This document shows positions 1 to 7,860 of a stretch of 64,000 nucleotides of DNA, piece after piece. The notes beneath the pieces were generated by a model. It saw nothing but the letters and a program-made list of their open reading frames with translations. It was not told the origin of the DNA and did no database searches. The position numbers were made by a program, and so were the translations under genes. This stretch comes from JAKAIY01 sp036258195 (GTDB lineage: Bacteria > Chloroflexota > Ktedonobacteria > Ktedonobacterales > JADMIN01), in assembly GCA_036258195.1 (NCBI GenBank), contig DATAED010000076.1:1-64000 (forward strand), in the 5' to 3' direction. The first letter of the stretch is position 1. Each line of letters opens with the position of its first letter.

Positions 1-329
1 ATGGCCAGCGCCAGCCAGGCGAGCGAGGCGAAGATGAGCGCCGGAGCGAGGTGGCGCGCGCCGAGCGGCATCGGCGCGAAAAGGACGATCAGCGCCGCCG
101 CGACCAGCGCCGGGGCGGCGAACACGCCGCCCACCAGCACGCCAACGAAGATCGCGTGTGCGGTGGCGCGCGCAGCGGCGGCGGCGTGGGCAGGCGCCAT
201 CTGGAGCGCGTCGTAGAGCGCCTGCTTCCTGGTGTGGCTCTGCTGCGCGACCCGCGTCTCTTCTCGCAGCGCCTCCATCGTAGGGACGCGCCAGTGAGCG
301 CTGGATGTCATCGGATTGTTGACTGCCAT
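1..329 (-). CDS. Membrane protein, truncated by window edge
   Basis: An open frame enters from the left edge and reads leftward from ATG at 329; the C-terminal part lies outside the window. In-frame ATGs also occur at 311 and 278. The visible 109 residues start with a hydrophilic, basic segment (about residues 1-50). Two hydrophobic stretches follow (about 58-82 and 92-109, rich in Ala, Val, Leu and Ile), so this is an integral membrane protein with a cytoplasmic N-terminus. No family is recognisable from this fragment. The frame is open over its full length with a high-GC codon pattern, which supports real coding. The start is not certain because no strong ribosome binding site precedes any of the three ATGs. 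Confidence 0.55.
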   Translation of the reverse strand, partial: MAVNNPMTSSAHWRVPTMEALREETRVAQQSHTRKQALYDALQMAPAHAAAAARATAHAIFVGVLVGGVFAAPALVAAALIVLFAPMPLGARHLAPALIFASLAWLALA

Positions 330-514
330 AGACTTTTCGCTGTGGAACCGGCGGCGTCTGAAGCGCCTGCTTCACCGCCTCGCTACCATCGTGCGGATCA
401 TTCCGCTGGATGCGACGCCCTTATCGCATCTCTTCTGCCAATGTCGCCCCTCTCGGATTTCAACGACCTATCGAGAGGGATGTAACGTGTCCCGCCCGCC
501 TGCGTGGTGGGTCA

Positions 515-1216
515 TCAGACTTCTCTGTACCTGTTACCAGTATACTCGCAGCGCTTATTCAGAACGCAGCGTTCGCACGCCGGTCGCTGCGCATGGCAGA
601 TGCGCCGACCGTGCTGAATCAGGTTGAGATGCAGGGTGTGACGCCATGCAGGCGGTATCTGCGCGGCCAGTTCGCGGTGCGCGGCCTCAGGTGTGACTTT
701 TGGGCCAATCAGCCCGAAGCGCCGCGTCACCCGCCAGACGTGCGTATCGACCGGAAACGCAGGTCTGCCCAGCGAAAAGAGCAGCACGCAGGCCGCTGTC
801 TTCGGCCCCACGCCGGGCAACGCGCGCAGATCCGCCAGCGCCTCATCCAGAGGCAGCGCGGCCAGATAGGTCAGATCGAGCGCGCCGCCGCGCTGCTCGC
901 CGATGGCCCGCAGCACGCGCTGGATGCGCTCGGCCTTCACCTGCGCCAGCCCGCCCACCCGAATCACCTCCGCCACCGCCTCAGTCGGCGCGTCGCGCAC
1001 ATCCGCCCAGTCTGGATAGGTTTCCCGCAGCCGGGCATAAGCGCGCTCCGAATTGAGGTCAGAGGTGTGCTGCGAGAGGATCGTCGCGATCAACTGGCCC
1101 AGCGCGTCGCCGTCTGGCTGCCATGGTGGGATGCCCCACTGCTCCACCAGTCGCTCGTAGACCCAGCGGATGCGCTCATCCGGCTCGATCTCCTCATCTC
1201 TGGCCGCCACACGCAT
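515..1216 (-). CDS. nth: Endonuclease III-like DNA glycosylase/AP lyase
   Basis: This is a base-excision repair enzyme that removes oxidised pyrimidines and nicks at abasic sites. The 233-aa protein has the HhH-GPD fold. The helix-hairpin-helix LPGVGPKTA carries the catalytic lysine, VDTHVWR supplies the catalytic aspartate, and the C-terminus has the four-cysteine [4Fe-4S] pattern C-x6-C-x2-C-x5-C. Length is normal for the family. GAGGAG abuts the ATG at 1216 with no spacer, so the GTG two codons later (1210) is a plausible true start with six-base spacing. The gene is divergent from the folate genes. A MutY assignment is less likely because no C-terminal NUDIX-like domain follows. Confidence 0.93.
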   Translation of the reverse strand: MRVAARDEEIEPDERIRWVYERLVEQWGIPPWQPDGDALGQLIATILSQHTSDLNSERAYARLRETYPDWADVRDAPTEAVAEVIRVGGLAQVKAERIQRVLRAIGEQRGGALDLTYLAALPLDEALADLRALPGVGPKTAACVLLFSLGRPAFPVDTHVWRVTRRFGLIGPKVTPEAAHRELAAQIPPAWRHTLHLNLIQHGRRICHAQRPACERCVLNKRCEYTGNRYREV

Positions 1217-1284
1217 CTCCTCGCCAGTCGCCCTGCATCATCCTGAGCGTGACGCCACCTGCGGCGCGCCGCCGTCTGTCATCA

Positions 1285-1293
1285 TGATACAAT
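1285..1293 (+). promoter_or_regulatory. Extended -10 promoter element upstream of fchA
   Basis: TGATACAAT is an extended -10 (TG-n-TACAAT) lying 42 bases before the fchA start codon. No clear TTGACA-like -35 is seen, which is usual for extended -10 promoters. The same element recurs upstream of other genes in the window. Confidence 0.5.
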
Positions 1294-1335
1294 GCCCGCT
1301 GGCGTAATGCGCGTAACGAGTGGAGGAGACGCCGC

Positions 1336-1998
1336 ATGGAGGGCCATCAGGTCGAACAATCGCTCAGCAGCCAGAGCGTCAGCGACTTCGCCGAGGCGCT
1401 CGGCTCGAACGCGCCCACGCCCGGCGGTGGCGCGGCGAGCGCGCTGGTCGGGGCGCTGGCGGCGGCTTTGGCCGAGATGGTGGCGCGCTTCACGGTCGGA
1501 CGCGCCAAATATCGTGAGGTCGAGCCACAGGCGCAGGACATCGTCCGGCAGGCGCAGGAGGAGCGCGAGGCGCTGGTGGCGCTGGTGGCGGATGATGCGA
1601 CCGCCTTCCAGACTGTTTCCGCCGCCTACGCGCTGCCCAAAACGGGCGAGACGGAGCGCCAGGCGCGCGAGGCCGCGATTCACGATGCGCTCCAGCAGGC
1701 CATGCAGCCGCCGCTACACACGCTGCGCCGCTCACTCGCGGTTATGAAGCTCGCCCGCGAGATCGCCCAGATCGGGAACACGACCGTGCTCTCCGACGCC
1801 GCCTGCGCCGCGACCATCGGCGAGGCGGCCATCCGCGCGGCGGCGCTCAATGTGCTGGCCAATGTGGCGCTGCTGCCTGGCGACGAGACGGCTGCGGCGG
1901 CGCTGGCCAAGGCGCGCGCGGCCTGCGATGAGGCGCTGCATCTGCGCGACGAGACGCTGGCGCTGGTCTACCGGCGCATGGGCGTCGAGGGTCTGTAG
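1336..1998 (+). CDS. fchA: Methenyltetrahydrofolate cyclohydrolase, FTCD cyclodeaminase-like (FchA)
   Basis: The 220-aa protein belongs to the formiminotransferase-cyclodeaminase C-terminal family. Stand-alone members such as FchA hydrolyse 5,10-methenyl-THF to 10-formyl-THF. The family signature near residues 27-37 (APTPGGGAASA) is intact, and the rest is the expected all-helical fold. GGAGGAG at 1322-1328 lies seven bases before the ATG. It is followed directly by folD, separated only by three tandem 12-bp repeats, so the two are probably co-transcribed. The pairing matters because the neighbouring FolD lacks its cyclohydrolase lysine. The alternative, formimino-THF cyclodeaminase in histidine degradation, is less likely without a formiminotransferase or hut genes nearby. 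Confidence 0.85.
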   Translation: MEGHQVEQSLSSQSVSDFAEALGSNAPTPGGGAASALVGALAAALAEMVARFTVGRAKYREVEPQAQDIVRQAQEEREALVALVADDATAFQTVSAAYALPKTGETERQAREAAIHDALQQAMQPPLHTLRRSLAVMKLAREIAQIGNTTVLSDAACAATIGEAAIRAAALNVLANVALLPGDETAAAALAKARAACDEALHLRDETLALVYRRMGVEGL

Positions 1999-2005
1999 CG
2001 CCGTT

Positions 2006-2041
2006 CAGGCGCGCGATCAGGCGTGCGATCAGGCGCGCGAT
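2006..2041 (+). repeat. Three tandem 12-bp repeats between fchA and folD
   Basis: Three consecutive copies of CAGGCGYGCGAT (2006-2017, 2018-2029, 2030-2041) are followed by a degenerate fourth, CAGGAGGG, which forms the folD Shine-Dalgarno. The array fills almost the whole intergenic spacer. Confidence 0.85.
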
Positions 2042-2056
2042 CAGGAGGGTTCGCCG

Positions 2057-2905
2057 ATGCCAGCAGCCAGGGTGCTCGATGGCCGCGCCATCGCCACCAT
2101 CGTGCGCCAGGAGCTACGTGCGCTGGCCAGCGAGTACGCCGAGCGCCACGGTCGCCCCGCCGGGCTGGCCATCATCTGCGTTGGCGCACAGCCCGCCTCG
2201 GATGTCTACGTGCGCCAGCTCTTGCGCGAGGCGGCCAACATCGGCGTGCGCGGCTCGCTGGTCACGCTGGCCGAGGATATCGAGAATGAGGCGCTACGGG
2301 CAGGCATCGAGGCGCTGAATGAAGACGACGAGACGCAGGGATTGCTGGTGCAGATGCCGCTACCGCCGCAGCTCTCGCCGCGCATCGTCGCCGAGGCCGT
2401 CAGCCCACGCAAAGATGTCGATGGCATCAGCATGCGCAGCGCGGGCAACCTCTTTCTGCGCTATCCCAGCTTCGTGCCAGCCACCTGCGCGGCGGTCGTC
2501 GAGTTGCTCGACCGCTACGATGTCCCGCTGGCGGGTCAGCGCGTCGCCATCGTCGGAGCCAGCAACACCGTTGGCAAGCCGCTCGCCTTCATGCTGCTGG
2601 CGCGCGACGCCACCATCACCGTCTGCCACATTTACACGCGCGACCTCGCCCACTGGACACGCCAGGCCGACATCGTTATCTCTGCCGCCGGGAAAGCCGA
2701 ACTGCTGACAGGCGACATGGTTCGCCCCGGCGCGACGGTCGTGGATGTCGGCATCAATGTACGCAGCGACGGCTCCATCGTCGGCGATGTCGCGTCCGAG
2801 AGTGTGGCGCAGGTGGCAGGCGCGATCTCGCCAGTGCCGGGCGGCGTCGGCCCGCTCACACCCCTGATGGCGCTAAAACAGACGCTGCTGACTCCGCATC
2901 TCTGA
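2057..2905 (+). CDS. folD: FolD methylene-THF dehydrogenase, predicted cyclohydrolase-deficient
   Basis: FolD normally oxidises 5,10-methylene-THF with NADP and then hydrolyses the methenyl product. This 282-aa protein has the family length, QMPLP and KDVDGIS motifs near residues 97-127, the Rossmann-fold segment VGASNTVGKPLA, and the C-terminal PVPGGVGPLT motif. At the active site, the motif normally written Y-x-x-x-K reads YVRQL, so the lysine known to be needed for cyclohydrolase activity is leucine. The substrate Gln and Asp are kept. I therefore predict dehydrogenase activity only, with FchA upstream doing the hydrolysis. The start is ATG 2057 with GGAGGG at 2044-2049. The open frame extends upstream to 1850 only as read-through of the fchA region. 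Confidence 0.93.
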   Translation: MPAARVLDGRAIATIVRQELRALASEYAERHGRPAGLAIICVGAQPASDVYVRQLLREAANIGVRGSLVTLAEDIENEALRAGIEALNEDDETQGLLVQMPLPPQLSPRIVAEAVSPRKDVDGISMRSAGNLFLRYPSFVPATCAAVVELLDRYDVPLAGQRVAIVGASNTVGKPLAFMLLARDATITVCHIYTRDLAHWTRQADIVISAAGKAELLTGDMVRPGATVVDVGINVRSDGSIVGDVASESVAQVAGAISPVPGGVGPLTPLMALKQTLLTPHL

Positions 2906-2920
2906 GCATGTTGGCTGCAA

Positions 2921-2967
2921 GGCTCCCCTCACCCGCAAAGCGGGTGAGGGGCTGGGGGTGGGGGCTG
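2921..2967 (+). repeat. GC-rich palindromic intergenic repeat, copy 1
   Basis: A perfect 12-bp hairpin (CCCCTCACCCGC at 2925-2936, loop AAA, complementary arm 2940-2951) is followed by a G-rich tail ctgggggtggggg. It resembles the inverted copy at 52959-53010 and sits just after folD. Confidence 0.75.
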
Positions 2968-3071
2968 AAAAAGTCCTAATGGACGAGCGAGGCAAAGACG
3001 CCATCGTGTACTCTAACATCTGAAACCGTGTGGCGCTGAGTCTCCACACGATGACCGGAGGTCTTGGCTCG

Positions 3072-4007
3072 ATGCGGCGCATGCGTTCGCTACAACTCGA
3101 CGTCTTCACCAGTGAACCCTTCCACGGCAATCAGCTTGCCGTCTTCTTCGATGCCGAACACGTCACGCCTGAGGAGATGCAGGACATCGCCCGCGAGATG
3201 AACTTCTCCGAGTGCGTATTCGTCCTGCCAGCCACCGAATCGAGCGCCTTTGCGCGTCTGCGCATCTTTACGCCCAAGCTGGAGTTGCCGTTCGCCGGGC
3301 ATCCAGTGATCGGCGCGACCTTCGCCCTGGCAGCCGCCGGGCGCATCTCACCCGATACCGCGTCGCCAATGCTGCTGGAGACGGGCGTTGGCCTGCTCCC
3401 GATTGAGCTGCTCTTCGCCGATGCGCGGCTCAGTTTCGCGTGGATGGGGCAGCCCATTCCGACGTTCGAGCCGTGGAGCGGCGACCGCGAGGCGCTGGCC
3501 CGCAGCCTCGGCCTCACCGTCAGCGATCTGAGCGACGCGCTGCCCATCGAGCTAGGCTCGGCGGGCGTGCCGTTCCTCTACATCCCGCTGACCAGCGCCG
3601 ACGCGCTCGACCGCGCGCGCTCTGGGTCAGGGATCGCCGCCGCGCTGCATCCTGCCGACCCCAAGACAGGCGCGTACCTCTTCACGCCGCCTAGCGTCGC
3701 TGGCGCCTCGCAGGTCAACGCGCGCATGTTCGTGCAGGAGTTTGGCATCACCGAGGACGCCGCCACCGGCAGCGCGGCGGGGCCATGCGGCGTCTATCTC
3801 GTACGCCATCGGCTCGCACCGCTGGAGGATGCGCACGCCCGCATCACCATCACCCAGGGCGTCCAGATGGGCCGTCCCAGCCGCCTGCACGTCACCGTGG
3901 AGCAGAGCGGTGATGGCGCCATCGGCAAGGTGCGCGTCGGTGGCGAGGCAGTCGTCGTCGCGCGCGGCGAGTTCCTGCTGCCCGACCTGCCCATCACATC
4001 TGACTGA
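3072..4007 (+). CDS. PhzF-family isomerase
   Basis: This PhzF/YddE-type protein has the two-fold diaminopimelate-epimerase-like architecture. The conserved catalytic glutamate is in NFSECVFV (about residue 42), followed by PFAGHPVIGA. The second half carries EDAATGSAAGP, the other face of the active site. With ATG 3072 the protein is 311 aa, normal for the family; GGAGG at 3057-3061 is ten bases upstream. In-frame starts at 3030 and 3051 would add 7-14 residues but have no binding site. The substrate cannot be read from sequence: PhzF itself isomerises dihydrohydroxyanthranilate, but most homologues are of unknown function and no phenazine genes are near. Confidence 0.88.
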   Translation: MRRMRSLQLDVFTSEPFHGNQLAVFFDAEHVTPEEMQDIAREMNFSECVFVLPATESSAFARLRIFTPKLELPFAGHPVIGATFALAAAGRISPDTASPMLLETGVGLLPIELLFADARLSFAWMGQPIPTFEPWSGDREALARSLGLTVSDLSDALPIELGSAGVPFLYIPLTSADALDRARSGSGIAAALHPADPKTGAYLFTPPSVAGASQVNARMFVQEFGITEDAATGSAAGPCGVYLVRHRLAPLEDAHARITITQGVQMGRPSRLHVTVEQSGDGAIGKVRVGGEAVVVARGEFLLPDLPITSD

Positions 4008-4075
4008 CGCGCCGCGTCGGGCAGAAGCAGACTGTTGTCGTCGTTGTGTAGCTATCTTCTGAGGGAGAAGTTCGC

Positions 4076-5617
4076 GTGCAGATCACCCGCGCGCTCGCCG
4101 CGATACCCGCGATGGAGGTCACCGGCCCCACGGACGGCGCCATCACCTCCATCGCCTATAACTCCGCTGAGGTCGAGCCAGGCGCCTGCTTCGTCGCCAT
4201 CCGCGGCAAGTGGAGCGATGGCCACGCCTACATCGCGGATGCGCTGGCGCGTGGCGCGCGGATGATCGTGGGCGTGGACGCTGCGCCCGCCGATCTGCCC
4301 CCCGACCGCGTCTATGCGCAGGTGGCCGATTCGCGGCGCGAGCTGGGCGCGCTGGCCGCCGCGCTGGCTGGCCATCCCTCGGAGCGGCTGGCCGTCGTCG
4401 GCGTCACTGGCACGGACGGCAAGACAACCACCACCAACCTGATCGACGCCATCCTGGAGGCGGGCGGCGTGCGCTGCGGGCTGATGAGCACGGTTGACTT
4501 CAAAGCGGGGGCCGAGCGCGTCAAGAACAACTCGCGCTTCACCACGCTCGAAGCGCCTGAAGTCCAGCAGCTCCTGACGCAGATGGTGGGCGCAGGCGCG
4601 CAGTGCTCCGTGCTGGAGACGACCTCCAGCGGGCTGGCGCTCTACCGCGTCCACGGCGTAGCCTACGATGTGGCTGTCGTCACCAACATCACCTCCGAGC
4701 ATCTGGAGTTGCATGGCACGAAGGAAGCCTACTGGCGGGCCAAGGCGATGCTCTGCGAGGCGGTCGATCCGAAAGCGACCAAAGCGCTCACCCCGCCTCC
4801 GCCCAAGGCCTGCGTGCTGAACGCCGACGACAGCTCCTACACCTACCTGCTCGACTTCTGCGCAGCGCCCATCCTCAGCTATGCGATCGATGCGCCCGCT
4901 GATGTGCGCGCCGAGCGGGTCGACCTGCGCGCCGATGGCTCGCGCTTCGACGTGCGCCTGCCCGATGGCGCGAGCTTCACCGTGGAGACGCCACTGGTCG
5001 CGCGCTACAACATCGCCAACTGCCTGGCCGCCATCAGCGTCGGCTACCTCTTCGGCGTGCCGGTCGAGCGCATCGCACATGCGCTCAAGGTGTTTCCTGG
5101 CGTGCCGGGGCGTATGGAGCGCATCGAGAAGGGGCAACCCTTCAGCGTCGTGGTTGATTACGCGCACACGGCGGATAGCCTGGAGAAAGTGCTGCGGGTG
5201 CTGCGCCCGCTGACACGCGGCAAGCTGATCGCAGTCTTTGGCTCGGCAGGTGACCGTGACCGCGTGAAACGGCCCGTTATGGGCGCTGTGGCGGCGCGTC
5301 TGGCTGACTATTTCATCATCACCGACGAAGATCCACGCGAAGAAGATGCGGCTTCGATTCTGCGCGAAATCGCGGCTGGCGCGGAGCAGGAGGGCGCGCG
5401 AGAGGGCGCCCGCTATCAGTGCATCGTGGGCCGACGCGCGGGAATCGGCGCCGCCTTTGCGCGTGCGCAGGAGGGTGATACGGTCTTGCTGGCTGGCAAA
5501 GGCCACGAGCAAAGCCTCATCATAGGGAAGGAGAAACTCCCGTGGGACGACCGGCAAGTCGCGCGCGAGGAACTCAGTGCGCTCGGCTTCACCGACGCCC
5601 CTCCCACCACAGCGTAG
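4076..5617 (+). CDS. murE: MurE-like UDP-MurNAc-tripeptide ligase
   Basis: This cytoplasmic Mur ligase adds the third amino acid of the peptidoglycan stem peptide. The 513-aa protein starts at GTG 4076 after GAGGGAGA. It shows the ATP-binding loop GVTGTDGKTTTT (about residues 117-128), the E-TTSSGL segment, an HGTKEAYWRAKAML region containing the carbamylated-lysine position, and the C-terminal domain with FGSAGDRDRVKRP. The loop that recognises the incoming amino acid reads DEDPREED instead of the DNPR of diaminopimelate-adding enzymes, so the identity of residue three (diaminopimelate, lysine or ornithine) is open. A short Pro/Lys-rich insertion lies before the VLNADD motif. MraY follows 142 bases downstream on the same strand, so the two may share a transcript. 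Confidence 0.88.
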   Translation: MQITRALAAIPAMEVTGPTDGAITSIAYNSAEVEPGACFVAIRGKWSDGHAYIADALARGARMIVGVDAAPADLPPDRVYAQVADSRRELGALAAALAGHPSERLAVVGVTGTDGKTTTTNLIDAILEAGGVRCGLMSTVDFKAGAERVKNNSRFTTLEAPEVQQLLTQMVGAGAQCSVLETTSSGLALYRVHGVAYDVAVVTNITSEHLELHGTKEAYWRAKAMLCEAVDPKATKALTPPPPKACVLNADDSSYTYLLDFCAAPILSYAIDAPADVRAERVDLRADGSRFDVRLPDGASFTVETPLVARYNIANCLAAISVGYLFGVPVERIAHALKVFPGVPGRMERIEKGQPFSVVVDYAHTADSLEKVLRVLRPLTRGKLIAVFGSAGDRDRVKRPVMGAVAARLADYFIITDEDPREEDAASILREIAAGAEQEGAREGARYQCIVGRRAGIGAAFARAQEGDTVLLAGKGHEQSLIIGKEKLPWDDRQVAREELSALGFTDAPPTTA

Positions 5618-5759
5618 GGATGTGCGAATGAAGCGGTCGTTTGTTTGCTTTCATCACTCCCAGCCGTCGTTACCTGCCAAAATTGGGCGGCGTTGTAAGT
5701 GGTATGGGGGCAGCGCGCCAGGCTACACGGCGCCTGCGGAACGGTAGCGGGGAATCACT

Positions 5760-7781
5760 ATGGGAATCTTTCTGCTGGGCGCCTTCGGTATGGCGCTTCT
5801 GGCGAGCGCATTATTCTGCCTGCTCGCGCTGGGCCTCTTTCCGTGGTTCCGCAGCGGTGAGCGCAAGCCCGGCGATTTCCGCCCCGATCAATCCGCTGGC
5901 AGTGGCTCGTTCCAGATCGAGGTGCGCCGTGGCCGCGCCAAGCCGCGCGTCGTGCGCGCGCGCTCCAGCGAGCTGCCGCTGGTGGGTGGGGTGGCGATGC
6001 TGTTCGGCATCGTCCTCGCGTGCATCCTCAGCGGCATGCTGCTCAATCTGAACACCGACCAGTGGATGCTGCTCGGCATCATCCTGCTGGTCACGGTGGG
6101 CTTTGGCATCGTAGGTTTCATCGACGACGCGCGCAAGGTCTACAGGGGCGTTGGCATCTCGGAGATACAAAAGGGCATCGGCGTCATTCTGATCTCTGGC
6201 GTCGCCGCAGGGTTGCTCAATCGACTTGTCACCTCCAAAGATGTCACCACTCGGCTCGCCTACCCTCCCTACACCCAGACGCCACTCATCGGCCAACTGC
6301 TCATCAAGCAGCCGCACGCCTGGCTGGTCTTCTTCATCGTCATGACGATCATCGTCGCGAGCGCCACGGCGCTGGCCGTTGACTTCAGCGACGGCGTGGA
6401 TGGCCTGGCAGGTGGTCTGCTCTTCAGCGCCAGCCTCGCCTATGCCGCCATCCTGCTGGATGAAGGTGGCCCGCAGCGCCTGCCGCTCATCATCGGCGCG
6501 CTGGCGCTGGCTGGCGCCACGCTGGGCTATCTGCCATTCAACTGGCCATCATCGTGGCGCGGCGGGCAACATCCGCGCGGCAAACGCTGGGCCAAGCTCA
6601 TCATGGGCGACACCGGCTCGCTGGCCCTCGGCGGCATGCTGGCCGTCATCGCCATCGTCGGGCGCCAGGAGCTGCTGCTGCTCGTCATCGGCGGCGCCTT
6701 CGTGCTGGAGGGACTCTCGGCGGTCATCTCGGCGCGCATCCTGGTCAAATTCTTCCGCCGCTTCCTCTTCGTCGAGCGCTTCGGCTCCAGTCGCGGCTTC
6801 CCGCACACCGAGTTTCCGCTGCCGTTCCTCGCCACGCCCATGCACCACCACTACGACCTGCTCAACGTGGATAAGAAACGGCTGGTGTACGGAGCGTGGC
6901 TGCTGGGCGCCGGGCTGGCCGTGCTAGGCGTCGCCACTGCGGTCGGCCCCTTCACCTGGGAGCGCTACCTCGGACGTCTGGTTGGCCTCGCTATCCTGAT
7001 CGCCGTCTGGCAGGCTGGCCCCTGGACCAAAGCCTTCTTCATCGGCCTGGAGCCGCTCAACACCGTGCAGCCCGCCACACCGCGCCGTCTGATACTGTGC
7101 CACGGCGCACCCTTCCGCCTGTTTGGCATGCCGTTGTATCGGCGCATCGACGCGGCCAGCATCACCGATCAGGCGCTGCGGGAGCCATCGGAGCGGTTGC
7201 TGCTCTGGCAGCGCTTGAGCGTCTTCGACGCGCGCGCGCTACTGGGCTACTTCTGCTATCGCGAGGGCGATATAGAGGATGCGCACCGCATCTGGGATCG
7301 CATCCCGGACGGCAACATCGAGGCGCGCCCCGACCTCAAGGAAGCCATCGCCGAGGTCACGCACGCCATCGCCATCCACAAGGGCGGGCAGCCGCCACAC
7401 CACACAGACGGCATGAGCGGCGATGCATCCAGCAGCCACTGGCGCGCGCCCACCCCATCGTCGGGCCTGAATCCGGCGCGACTCCAGCCCCTCAACGGCG
7501 GCCCCTATCATGGGGATGCTGGCGCGTACGACGGCGCGATGCTCTGGCAGGCCAATCGCTGGGCAGCGGCGAGCGGCCTCACCCCGCCATCCTCGCCATC
7601 TCAGGATCCCGGCAGAACCTATCCCCCGGTGATGAGCGAGCCGCCTGCGCCACCACCCGCCGAAGAGAGCCTGCGCGAGATGGCGCCACTCTCGGCGAGT
7701 GAAGACATCGCCTCGAATGCGATTGTGGCCCACACCTCCTTCCCCAGCGCACAGCGACCAAGCGAAGCAGGCGACCTCTAA
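5760..7781 (+). CDS. mraY: MraY-like phospho-N-acetylmuramoyl-pentapeptide transferase with long C-terminal tail
   Basis: MraY transfers phospho-MurNAc-pentapeptide to undecaprenyl phosphate, making lipid I at the inner membrane. Residues 1-420 are polytopic and carry the family motifs: GFIDDARK, DFSDGVDGLAGG, IMGDTGSLALGG and the MraY-specific histidine cluster MHHHYDL, which separates it from WecA-type enzymes. The protein is 673 aa against about 320-360 in typical MraY. The extra length is a soluble segment with helical TPR-like sequence (about 450-545) and then a Pro/Ser/Ala-rich, probably disordered tail. Following murE supports a cell-wall role. The start ATG has only a weak GGGGA site. 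Confidence 0.85.
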   Translation: MGIFLLGAFGMALLASALFCLLALGLFPWFRSGERKPGDFRPDQSAGSGSFQIEVRRGRAKPRVVRARSSELPLVGGVAMLFGIVLACILSGMLLNLNTDQWMLLGIILLVTVGFGIVGFIDDARKVYRGVGISEIQKGIGVILISGVAAGLLNRLVTSKDVTTRLAYPPYTQTPLIGQLLIKQPHAWLVFFIVMTIIVASATALAVDFSDGVDGLAGGLLFSASLAYAAILLDEGGPQRLPLIIGALALAGATLGYLPFNWPSSWRGGQHPRGKRWAKLIMGDTGSLALGGMLAVIAIVGRQELLLLVIGGAFVLEGLSAVISARILVKFFRRFLFVERFGSSRGFPHTEFPLPFLATPMHHHYDLLNVDKKRLVYGAWLLGAGLAVLGVATAVGPFTWERYLGRLVGLAILIAVWQAGPWTKAFFIGLEPLNTVQPATPRRLILCHGAPFRLFGMPLYRRIDAASITDQALREPSERLLLWQRLSVFDARALLGYFCYREGDIEDAHRIWDRIPDGNIEARPDLKEAIAEVTHAIAIHKGGQPPHHTDGMSGDASSSHWRAPTPSSGLNPARLQPLNGGPYHGDAGAYDGAMLWQANRWAAASGLTPPSSPSQDPGRTYPPVMSEPPAPPPAEESLREMAPLSASEDIASNAIVAHTSFPSAQRPSEAGDL

Positions 7782-7860
7782 CGCCGAAAGCAGCCCACCA
7801 CGCGACGGGCGGCAGGCTGCAACGGGCAACGGCCGTATGAGAGCGTCTAGACGGTTTCGC

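Noticed and set aside
1850..2056. Upstream extension of the folD frame
   Set aside because: It lies in the fchA coding region and tandem repeat; the true start has GGAGGG and matches family length.
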